Assembly: GCA_012511245.1 (NCBI GenBank)
Contig: JAAZGM010000277.1
Coordinates: 1 to 13,386 of the forward strand
Length of the DNA stretch: 13,386 bases
Origin: Methanomicrobiales archaeon
GTDB lineage: Archaea > Halobacteriota > Methanomicrobia > Methanomicrobiales > Methanoculleaceae
Reading direction: 5' to 3'
In this document: in pieces, positions 1-6,052 of the stretch
How positions within the stretch are numbered: the stretch's first letter is position 1
Layout: each line of letters starts with the position of its first letter
Notes under the pieces: generated by a model
Databases searched by the model: none
The model's input: the letters and a program-made list of their open reading frames with translations, nothing else
What the model was told of the DNA's origin: nothing
Position numbers and translations under genes: made by a program

Positions 1-159
1 CCGGATCATCTCATTCGACAGTTCAAACCTGAGATCACCCCACAGGACCAGCCGGAACGGGGGGTCCGAATGGATTGCAATTATCTGGCCTCTCCCGCTC
101 AGTGGTTGTGTGGTGTACCAACCTGCCTGAATAGCCTGTTCAAAGATATCACCGGACAT
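1..159 (-). CDS. Hypothetical protein, N-terminal 53 residues (runs off the window)
   Basis: An open frame begins with ATG at 159 and stays open to the left edge, so only 53 residues are visible. It starts MSGDIFEQAIQAGWYTTQPL and continues with a hydrophobic, beta-strand-like stretch (PFRLVLWGDLRFEL). The start is supported by a strong Shine-Dalgarno sequence, GGGAGGAG, about 6 bases upstream. I see no signal peptide or membrane segment and do not recognise the family. It has the same strand as the 125-residue gene that ends 75 bases upstream, so the two could be cotranscribed; no convincing TATA box lies between them. Codon use resembles the lower-GC genes up to about 1.5 kb. Confidence 0.6.
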   Translation of the reverse strand, partial: MSGDIFEQAIQAGWYTTQPLSGRGQIIAIHSDPPFRLVLWGDLRFELSNEMIR

Positions 160-234
160 TTGACTCCTCCCTATCGGAAACTTCACCGTACCTTAACCAC
201 GATTGCGGGATACTTAGCATAATCGATTCACAGT

Positions 235-612
235 TCATTTAACTCCCACCGAATGCATGATTTTCTGTCCGGCAAATTTCACGATATTCCTCGGGAACGT
301 GAGCCGGTAATCAAGGCCGGGTTTATGTGCAAACCGATCTTCGATCCGCTGGCCGAAATAGCCTTTGGAGTATGACCGGACACCGGCTGTGAACTGGACA
401 ACATCGCCCCGGACAAATTCCCCGATTGCATCGAATCCAGCCGTGTAGTTGATCCAGATGTGATCGGCAAGCAGCCTTCCCTTTACGGTTTTCAGGTTTC
501 GCAGCAGGATGCTCCGGCCGACAATTCCTCTGGCCCGGTAGGTTCCATACCTCTCAAATGTCGCGACAAACCGCGACTTTTGCCCCTCTAACGATTGCAG
601 TTCTATCCTCAT
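235..612 (-). CDS. Conserved hypothetical protein, 125 aa, possible OB-like beta-barrel
   Basis: Complete small basic protein, ATG at 612 and TGA at 235-237. Its core has closely spaced predicted strands around TVKGRLLADHIWINYTAGFD, GEFVRGDVVQFTAGVRSYSKGY and LDYRLTFPRNIVKF. The 'DHxWxNYT.GF...GDxVQF.A.V..Y.KGY' pattern reminds me of small uncharacterised proteins in bacterial mobile elements and phages, and an OB-like fold is plausible; both are inferences from memory. There is no signal peptide or membrane segment. A GGGGGGCGGG stretch just before the start may act as a weak ribosome binding site. The gene is divergent from the regulator at 698 and shares an AT-rich promoter region with it. 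Function unknown. Confidence 0.7.
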   Translation of the reverse strand: MRIELQSLEGQKSRFVATFERYGTYRARGIVGRSILLRNLKTVKGRLLADHIWINYTAGFDAIGEFVRGDVVQFTAGVRSYSKGYFGQRIEDRFAHKPGLDYRLTFPRNIVKFAGQKIMHSVGVK

Positions 613-663
613 CGTGCCCGCCCCCCGGGCTGATCATGTATCTTTCAGGAAAAACGATAAGAA

Positions 664-676
664 CTTTTAATATAAC
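664..676. promoter_or_regulatory. Shared TATA element of a divergent promoter
   Basis: The AT-rich core CTTTTAATATAAC can be read as a TATA box in either direction. On the plus strand its centre lies about 28 bases before the ATG at 698, which would put transcription start at or within a base or two of the start codon (leaderless). No Shine-Dalgarno sequence is visible there. On the minus strand it would give a leader of roughly 30 bases for the gene starting at 612. Purine-rich sequence precedes it on the plus strand, as expected for a BRE. Confidence 0.55.
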
Positions 677-697
677 ATCGTTAGCAATCTTAACATC

Positions 698-1501
698 ATG
701 GCGCTGAACACCGGACTGGAAAAGATCGTTCATATCATTCCGCTCGGCTATGAGATTGATCGTGCTGTAGTTCCGTTCCAGGACCAGATTCCTGGCCGGG
801 TCTATCTCCTCGCCGTGATCAACAATCCTGATCTCGACCAAAACATGGTAGCACAACAGCAGCATTTCGTCAACCAAGTAAAGGCCAGGCTGAACAAAAC
901 CACCGAAGTGATCACGATCAATACCAATATGTTCGAGCTCCAGGATGTGATCAAGACCATCTCCGGCATCATCAGGAAAGAGCAGGAGCAGGGAAACCGC
1001 ATCTCGGTGAATATGTCTGCGTGCGGCCGACTGACATCAGTAGGCGCAGTGGTGGCCGCAATGGCATATGATGTCAGCCTCTACTACGTCATGGCACAGG
1101 ATTATGCCAGAACAGAAGAAGAGATCAACCTTCACGGGCTCAGCATCTGCCCGACGCCGAACGTGAAGAGGATTGTGAATTTTGCTTTTGTCCAGCCCGA
1201 TGAGATAGGTAAGCAGATCCTCGTTTCCCTCTACAAAAAAGGCAAATCCATGAGGCCCATCGATATTTTTGAAGTTCTTAAGGACCTGAGCGTGCAGGGG
1301 TACGGCGTGTTATACCCTGAAGTTGAGGGAAAAAAGAAGCGCGAACTCCAGATCAGGCAGTTGATGAAACTCGATAAAACATTTCTTACCAGACTGGAAC
1401 GGGACAAACTGATTACACGGGAAAAACATGGGCGGAATGTCTTTGTTACGTTAACAGAGTCCGGCAGGTACATGGCATGCCTGAGCGGATTGCTGGAATA
1501 G
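698..1501 (+). CDS. CARF-like (HFX_2341/DUF6293-type) sensor-winged-helix transcriptional regulator
   Basis: 267-residue soluble protein in two parts. Residues 1-150 look like a Rossmann-type ligand-binding domain: a first strand VHIIPLGYEIDRA, a Val/Ile-rich strand near 35-41, a long helix, a strand ending ISVN, then the small-residue turn NMSACGRLTSVG (105-116) before a helix. That turn sits where CARF domains carry their nucleotide-contacting loop. Residues 170-265 read as a winged helix: helices around KQILVSLYKKGKSMRPIDIF and LDKTFLTRLERDKLIT, then a wing KHGRNVFVTLTESGRYM. The layout matches the HFX_2341/DUF6293 family as I recall it and resembles Csa3-like CARF-HTH regulators. The start follows directly from the upstream TATA box without a ribosome binding site. 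No CRISPR array or cas gene is in the window, so ligand and targets are unknown. Confidence 0.75.
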   Translation: MALNTGLEKIVHIIPLGYEIDRAVVPFQDQIPGRVYLLAVINNPDLDQNMVAQQQHFVNQVKARLNKTTEVITINTNMFELQDVIKTISGIIRKEQEQGNRISVNMSACGRLTSVGAVVAAMAYDVSLYYVMAQDYARTEEEINLHGLSICPTPNVKRIVNFAFVQPDEIGKQILVSLYKKGKSMRPIDIFEVLKDLSVQGYGVLYPEVEGKKKRELQIRQLMKLDKTFLTRLERDKLITREKHGRNVFVTLTESGRYMACLSGLLE

Positions 1502-1684
1502 GTGCTGCGGCATAATTCTCATCAGGGGGCGGCAAAGGCAGCGGTATGGCAGTCCAGGGTTCAAAAAACGCGGATTTCAGGCTTTGTTGGACGATCTCTT
1601 GATACATGCTCGCAGGCTTCGAATAGGCTATTGGATAAAGTAGCAACGGTTCCCCAATGCTTATGCAACGCAGCAATCCGCCTG
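1502..1684. other. Noncoding interval, possible insertion-sequence scar
   Basis: About 180 bases between the regulator and the terminator of the convergent operon. Short frames here have no protein-like character. The stretch AGGCTTTGTTGGACG near 1578-1592 resembles the ends of IS5-type elements (GGCTTTGTTG), but no second inverted end and no transposase are visible, so this is only a suggestion. No plus-strand oligo-T terminator for the regulator gene is evident. Confidence 0.25.
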
Positions 1685-1708
1685 AAAAACCAAAAATGAG
1701 AGTTAAAA
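1685..1708 (-). terminator. T-rich archaeal terminator after the GHMP gene
   Basis: Directly downstream of the TGA at 1721-1723, the minus strand carries several T runs: TTTT, then two TTTTT runs separated by GG. Clustered T tracts of this kind are the usual termination signal of archaeal RNA polymerase. It would end the minus-strand transcript of the DUF2148 and GHMP genes. Confidence 0.55.
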
Positions 1709-1720
1709 GTCCGGGCCCTC

Positions 1721-2803
1721 TCACCCCCTCTCATCCGCCCGGACCTTCAACCCCTCATTATCCACCGTCGTCGCGATCGCGATCCGGAGCCCGGCCTTCT
1801 CAAGGATCGCCGCCACTTCCTCCTCTGGCCGACCGGTGATGACCGCGATCGACGGGCCGACCGAGCTCATCCCGACGAACTCGAGGCCGGCATCCCGGAG
1901 AGCCGCCATGTAACTGTAGATCTCAAATCCGTGGTGCTCCACCTCGGCGCGTTTCGAGCCCCGGAACTCGATCTCCCATATGACGTCGCCTGCTTTCCTG
2001 AGATCGCCGCGTTCCAGTGCCGGGATGAGGTCCATCAGGACGAGGTAGGACTTCAGCTCGCGATCGCGGTAGTCGAGCGTCCGGGCCTTGTTCATCAGGA
2101 GGTCGAACTCCTTCTCCCCCGCCGACGATATATCCGAGGCAGGGATGGCAATGAAGACGTTCTTGTCCCTGGCAAAGGCGTGCTGGTAGACGAGCGCCAG
2201 TTCGTCGCCCATCACCACCATGCCGCCGTAGGTGCTCGCCGCAGGGCCAACGCCGGTCTCGAACCCGAACGCAACGCTCCCGGCCGCTGTCTCCTCGACG
2301 AAGTTGCAGCCGAGGAGCTGGCGGAGCTCGTCAGGGGTCAACGGCGAGCCCACGGCGACGTTGAGGGCGTTTGCAGCCGCGATCAGGATGGTGCTCGTCG
2401 ACCCGAGCCCGACGTGCTCGTGCTGGTGGTCGTGGGCACAGATCTTAAAACCGCCCGTATACCCGACGACCTGCCGGAAGGCCTCAGTGAAGTGCCGGAG
2501 GATCGGTTCACGGGTGTAGTCGATCTCGATCCCCGAGGGTATACACTCGACCTCAGCGGTGCAGTAGATCCCTATGGCAAACCCGATCCCGCCTCCCCCG
2601 GGATGATCGGGAGAAAACCGGTTCATGTCGAGCACGGTGAGGTGGATCCTCGCCGGGGCACGGGCGACGACGGTGCCGGAGACCGGTGCGAGCCGGTAGT
2701 CTTTCTGGAGACCGCACGGCCGGATATTCTCGCCGGGGGAGAAGGAGGTGAATTCGTACTCGACGAGGTCGAGATCCCCGCCCCGGATCTTCATGGTAGC
2801 CAT
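1721..2803 (-). CDS. GHMP-superfamily protein, beta-RFAP synthase family (methanopterin biosynthesis)
   Basis: 360 residues. After about 40 leading residues the GHMP fold begins with APARIHLTVLDMN (49-61) and a GGGGIGFAIG loop. The phosphate-binding motif is HVGLGSTST (130-138), and the C-terminal motif is VGMSSVGPSIAV. These line up with archaeal beta-ribofuranosylaminobenzene 5'-phosphate synthase, which condenses 4-hydroxybenzoate with PRPP at the first committed step of the methanopterin pterin-arm pathway. It is divergent in the middle: where the classic enzyme, as I remember it, has a GRGGTSGIG segment, this has ETAAGSVAFGFETGVG. It could therefore be a paralogue or another small-molecule GHMP enzyme. 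The ATG at 2803 follows AAGTGATAG; a second ATG lies three codons on. It starts 15 bases after the DUF2148 gene ends, so the pair is probably one operon. Confidence 0.65.
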   Translation of the reverse strand: MATMKIRGGDLDLVEYEFTSFSPGENIRPCGLQKDYRLAPVSGTVVARAPARIHLTVLDMNRFSPDHPGGGGIGFAIGIYCTAEVECIPSGIEIDYTREPILRHFTEAFRQVVGYTGGFKICAHDHQHEHVGLGSTSTILIAAANALNVAVGSPLTPDELRQLLGCNFVEETAAGSVAFGFETGVGPAASTYGGMVVMGDELALVYQHAFARDKNVFIAIPASDISSAGEKEFDLLMNKARTLDYRDRELKSYLVLMDLIPALERGDLRKAGDVIWEIEFRGSKRAEVEHHGFEIYSYMAALRDAGLEFVGMSSVGPSIAVITGRPEEEVAAILEKAGLRIAIATTVDNEGLKVRADERG

Positions 2804-2818
2804 TCTATCACTTCGCTT

Positions 2819-3367
2819 TCAGCGTGTACGGTCAAAGAAGATATCCTTTCCCGATGCCCGGAGCGGTATGCCGTAGGCGACACCGCAACCCTCCAGCCAC
2901 CCGAGCGAGAGCGCCCCGACCCCGACCGAGTACATCACCCGGTTGTCGACGTTGTGGATGCTTGCGGTCTTCACCGCGGAGCCGACGGCGATCCCGAGAT
3001 CCGCCATCCTGACAGCGCAGTTCGGGCCCCGGAACGGGGTGGGAAGGTTCGTCCTGCGCTGTGCATCGAGCATCTCCGCGCAGGTGGCGTAGCCGCACGC
3101 CCCGCAGTCGAGGCCCACGGCGTCGGCGAAGAGCGAGCCGATGAGAAAGCAGGCGTCACTTGCCGCGACGTTCCCTGCATCCCTGACGAAGAACCCGGCG
3201 CCGTGCTTCTCGCCGTACTCACGCATCGCCCCGGCGAGCCTCTCCTTCTCCTTCCCGGTGACGATCAGCGTCTTGATGACGTCGATGCCCCGGGCCTTCG
3301 GGGCGGTGCGGGCGGAGAGCGCCATCAGCCGGGCAACCATCTCTACGGCGTCTGATTCAAAGACCAT
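2819..3367 (-). CDS. DUF2148-type iron-sulfur (ferredoxin-like) protein
   Basis: 182 residues starting MVFESDAVEMVARLMALSA. The central motif DCGACGYATCAEML gives cysteines 88, 91 and 96 (C-x2-C-x4-C), with a fourth at 117 in RGPNCAVR. This is a 4Fe-4S pattern like that of corrinoid iron-sulfur protein N-termini and typical of DUF2148 proteins. Further cysteines are at 73 and 161. No membrane segment is seen. An upstream extension of the frame to 3700 would overlap msrA and adds non-conserved sequence, so the ATG at 3367 is preferred. A weak TATA-like CTTATC about 26 bases upstream and no clear Shine-Dalgarno suggest a leaderless start. It is cotranscribed with the GHMP gene. The cluster suggests redox chemistry or a cofactor-related role, but the function is not established. 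Confidence 0.7.
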   Translation of the reverse strand: MVFESDAVEMVARLMALSARTAPKARGIDVIKTLIVTGKEKERLAGAMREYGEKHGAGFFVRDAGNVAASDACFLIGSLFADAVGLDCGACGYATCAEMLDAQRRTNLPTPFRGPNCAVRMADLGIAVGSAVKTASIHNVDNRVMYSVGVGALSLGWLEGCGVAYGIPLRASGKDIFFDRTR

Positions 3368-3451
3368 GAGAGTACGTAGCCCCGGTCCCAGATAAGGGTA
3401 TGCCCGGATGGCGGCGATACTTTTTTCCAGCAGGCAGACCGGAAAGGTACC

Positions 3452-3943
3452 ATGGCACCGGAGAAGAGCCACGAACGCGCCACATTCGGCGCAGGATGTT
3501 TCTGGGGCGTCGAAGAGGCGTTCCGGAAGGTTCACGGCGTCGTGGATACCGCGGTGGGGTTCATGGGCGGCACCACCGAGAACCCGACATATCGCGATGT
3601 CTGCACGGGAAGAACCAGACACGCTGAGGTCGTGGAGGTGACCTACGACCCCGGAGAGGTCTCGTACCGGGAACTCCTCGACGTATTCTGGGACGCCCAC
3701 GACCCGACCACCCCGAACCGGCAGGGGCCCGATATCGGGACGCAGTACCGGTCGGTGATCTTCTTCCGCACCCCGGAACAGGAGGCAGAGGCCCGGGCGT
3801 CAAAAGAGGAGATGGAGCGCTCGGGGAGGTTCCGCCGCCCCATCGTCACCGCGATCGAGCCTGCGAGGACGTTCTGGCGGGCTGAGGAGTATCACCAGCA
3901 GTATATCGCAAAACGCGGCGACGGGCAGTGCCGGGTGTGGTAG
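3452..3943 (+). CDS. msrA: Peptide-methionine (S)-S-oxide reductase MsrA
   Basis: 163 residues, close to the minimal MsrA length. The catalytic GCFWG motif is at 15-19, with nucleophile Cys16. Other family hallmarks are the substrate-pocket segment around FWDAHDPTTPNRQGPDIGTQ, then QYRSVIFF, and the C-terminal EEYHQQY. Cys160 in the C-terminal GQCRVW could act as a resolving cysteine. The enzyme reduces methionine-S-sulfoxide in oxidised proteins, using thioredoxin-like electron donors in the cytoplasm. GGAAAGGT stands 4-11 bases before the ATG. The gene is alone on the plus strand, divergent from the DUF2148 operon, and ends 12 bases from the convergent thioesterase gene. Confidence 0.93.
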   Translation: MAPEKSHERATFGAGCFWGVEEAFRKVHGVVDTAVGFMGGTTENPTYRDVCTGRTRHAEVVEVTYDPGEVSYRELLDVFWDAHDPTTPNRQGPDIGTQYRSVIFFRTPEQEAEARASKEEMERSGRFRRPIVTAIEPARTFWRAEEYHQQYIAKRGDGQCRVW

Positions 3944-3955
3944 GGAAGCACCCTC

Positions 3956-4375
3956 TCACCCCCACCTCCCCCCGATCTTGAACCCGACGCCCTCAAACGA
4001 TGCGACCAGCCGGCCGCCCGAGTAGACATCGACGGTGTAGACCGACGTCTTCTCCGTCTCAGAAACCCTGTGGGCGACCGCCTCAATCGTGTCCGCCGTC
4101 GGGATAGTAAAATAGCGGATCCGGGCGGAGATCGCGATCTGGTCGATCCCCTCTATATTCGCGGCGATGCCGAAGGCGTGGTCGGCGATGGCGAAGATAG
4201 CGCCCCCGTGGATCGTATCGTGGGCGTTTTTCATCCCCGCCGCCGGCATAGCCACATGGACGCAACCGTCCTCGATCCCCGTGACCGTCATCCCGAGCAG
4301 ACGAGCAAACCCACAGGCATCAGAGCGCTGCACCACCCCTGCATAGGCCTCCGGGATGGATCCCGTCTCATTCAT
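3956..4375 (-). CDS. PaaI-like hotdog-fold thioesterase
   Basis: 139 residues, the usual single-hotdog length. The motif NAHDTIHGGAIFAIADHAFG carries HGG and the Asp of the PaaI/4HBT class active site. The C-terminal strands SARIRYFTI and SVYTVDVYSGGRLVASFEGV complete the fold. Such enzymes hydrolyse acyl- or aryl-CoA thioesters; the substrate here cannot be told. The ATG at 4375 lies 4 bases after the TAG of the GT2 gene, so it is translated as the last gene of the glycan operon. The frame is open much further upstream, but that part is the shadow of the glycosyltransferase. A GGGAG in the end of the GT2 gene, about 13 bases before the ATG, may help reinitiation. Confidence 0.85.
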   Translation of the reverse strand: MNETGSIPEAYAGVVQRSDACGFARLLGMTVTGIEDGCVHVAMPAAGMKNAHDTIHGGAIFAIADHAFGIAANIEGIDQIAISARIRYFTIPTADTIEAVAHRVSETEKTSVYTVDVYSGGRLVASFEGVGFKIGGRWG

Positions 4376-4379
4376 AGCG

Positions 4380-5078
4380 CTACTTGTACTCCCGCTGCGT
4401 GTAGGTGGTGTTGCCAGCCTCACCGCCCCGGAGAACGATATAGAACCATTCCCCGAGCGATTTGAGCGTCCCGAACTGCTGGTAGCGCCGCATCGAGAAC
4501 CCGACCGCAAGGCGGGGATCGAGATAGACCTTCCCGAGCTTGCGCATCCGTTGCGCGACCTCGAGATCGTCCCCGGCATCGATACAGCGGTACATCCCCG
4601 CCCGGACGAACGCCTCCCGGTCGAACGCCGTGTTGCACCCGAGCGTGAAGTAGATCGTCCGGGTATGGTAGCCGAGGCGCGAGAAGATATTTGCGCCGAG
4701 GAGCGAGAGCCGGTTCCTGAAAGAGTCCTCGATCGGGTAGACCGTGCCGTAGAGCTGCACGATATCCCGCTCCGTGAAGTTCCTCTCGATCCGCTCCACC
4801 CAGTCCCGCGGGAGGATGCAGTCGGCATCGGTCGTTGCGATGATATCGCCCGCGGCGGCCATCGCCCCGTCGTTTCGGGCTCCGCCGACCCGTTTGCTCG
4901 TCTGGATGAAGACCTTATCCGCAAGGGGCTCGGCCAGTTCCCGGGTCCTGTCCTTTGAGTCTCCGTCGACGACGATGATCTCGTAGGTCTCCCGCGGAAC
5001 CGTCTGATCTGCAAGCGACGCAAGACAGCGCTCGATGTTCTGCTCTTCGTTGTAGGTTGGAACAACTACGGAGATCAC
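4380..5078 (-). CDS. Family 2 glycosyltransferase (GT-A fold)
   Basis: 232 residues. N-terminal ISVVVPTYNEEQNIERCL, then IIVVDGDSKDRT, the metal-binding DADC (84-87) and the late acidic GDDLEVAQRMRKLG (169-182) are the landmarks of inverting GT2 enzymes. It uses a nucleotide-activated sugar to extend a glycan or lipid acceptor on the cytoplasmic side. There is no clear membrane anchor, although the C-terminal LGEWFYIVLRGG may associate with the membrane. Its ATG overlaps the stop of the GT4 gene by 4 bases (ATGA), which points to translational coupling. Sugar specificity cannot be read from the sequence. Confidence 0.88.
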   Translation of the reverse strand: MISVVVPTYNEEQNIERCLASLADQTVPRETYEIIVVDGDSKDRTRELAEPLADKVFIQTSKRVGGARNDGAMAAAGDIIATTDADCILPRDWVERIERNFTERDIVQLYGTVYPIEDSFRNRLSLLGANIFSRLGYHTRTIYFTLGCNTAFDREAFVRAGMYRCIDAGDDLEVAQRMRKLGKVYLDPRLAVGFSMRRYQQFGTLKSLGEWFYIVLRGGEAGNTTYTQREYK

Positions 5079-6052
5079 GCCTCGATCAACTCCCGGTATA
5101 GTTGTTGATGCCGTTTTGCTATAAGCGTGATGTCATACTCTTCCGTCGAGGCGCGGGCGCAGGAGGCATAGCGCCGCAGAGTTGCATCATCGTTCACGAG
5201 ACGGTATGCCTCGTCGAGATCCCTGAAGAAGAGAACAGAATCACCGAATATCTCCTGGAACTCAAAGATGTCCCGGGCGATGACCGGCAGGCCGGCCGAG
5301 AGGGCCTCGACGATCACAAGGCCGAACGTCTCGGCGTGCGACGGCATGAAGAAGATATCCGCCCCGCTGTACGCCCGGGATATATCGTCGATAACCCCGG
5401 TGAATATGACGTTTGCATGGGCATGGGTCTTGAGCATCTGGATCTTTGCATAATCCTTTGAGAGCGTCCCATAGGGGAACCCGCCCACCCAGATCCAGGT
5501 CATATCGGGATGCTGATCAGCAAGTTTGAAGAAGTCGTAGATGCCTTTCCGGGGGGTCTGCTGGCCGACGGAGAGCACCACCCTCCGACCGGGCTCGATC
5601 CCGAACTCATCGCGAAACGACTCTCTCTTCACCTTGTCCCGCTTGAAGTATGTCCGGTCGATGCCGTTCGGGATGAGGGTCTTCGGGATCTCGGGGACGA
5701 GCTGCTCGGTCTCGCGGTGACAGGGCTCCGATATCGTTATGATGTGATCGAACTGCCGGTAGATCTGTGGGTATATCGTGTTGATCCGTTTTGAGAAGGC
5801 AACGTTCCCCTCGTTCAACCGGGGAGTCGAATGAGCGGTCAGGACCTTGACGCCCTCGGTGAACTTCAGGTGGTACATCGCCCAGGGCCCGAAGGTATGG
5901 TAGTGGGTCAGGTCGAAGTCGCCGTTGTAGAGGTTGCGGGAGACCTCCATCCCGGGTAGTTGGGAAAGGTGGTTATACAGGGTTCTTGCAGCCGTCGCAC
6001 ATCCGATGTAGCGCAAAAAACGAAAGTCTTCGACGAATATATTGACCTTCAT
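5075..6052 (-). CDS. Family 4 glycosyltransferase (GT-B fold)
   Basis: 325 residues from MKVNIFVEDFRF. The linker motif IPNGID (127-132), SVGQQTPRKG (161-170) and the donor-binding SHAETFGLVIVEALSAGLPV (239-258), with glutamates 241 and 249 in the E-x7-E arrangement, identify a retaining GT4 enzyme. The frame extends 13 codons upstream to 6091, but the ATG at 6052 makes an ATGA overlap with the preceding gene and starts the first Rossmann strand, so it is chosen. It probably adds a sugar to a lipid-linked or surface glycan together with the neighbouring GT2 enzyme. Confidence 0.88.
   Translation of the reverse strand: MKVNIFVEDFRFLRYIGCATAARTLYNHLSQLPGMEVSRNLYNGDFDLTHYHTFGPWAMYHLKFTEGVKVLTAHSTPRLNEGNVAFSKRINTIYPQIYRQFDHIITISEPCHRETEQLVPEIPKTLIPNGIDRTYFKRDKVKRESFRDEFGIEPGRRVVLSVGQQTPRKGIYDFFKLADQHPDMTWIWVGGFPYGTLSKDYAKIQMLKTHAHANVIFTGVIDDISRAYSGADIFFMPSHAETFGLVIVEALSAGLPVIARDIFEFQEIFGDSVLFFRDLDEAYRLVNDDATLRRYASCARASTEEYDITLIAKRHQQLYRELIEA

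Noticed and set aside
1502..1699. 65-codon frame directly after the regulator stop
   Set aside because: No ribosome binding site, Ser/Gln/Asn-rich sequence without a recognisable pattern, and no support from context.
1931..3355. 474-codon plus-strand open frame
   Set aside because: It lies antisense to the GHMP and DUF2148 genes, has an Arg/Asp/Pro-rich low-quality composition, and is the frame expected opposite G/C-ending codons.
3368..3700. N-terminal extension of the DUF2148 protein to 293 residues
   Set aside because: It would cover the start of msrA on the other strand; the known family begins near the internal MVFESDAV, and a TATA-like element lies just upstream of that ATG.
4376..5065. 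N-terminal extension of the thioesterase frame to 369 residues
   Set aside because: The added part is Ser/Arg-rich out-of-frame reading of the GT2 glycosyltransferase; the hotdog protein begins at 4375.
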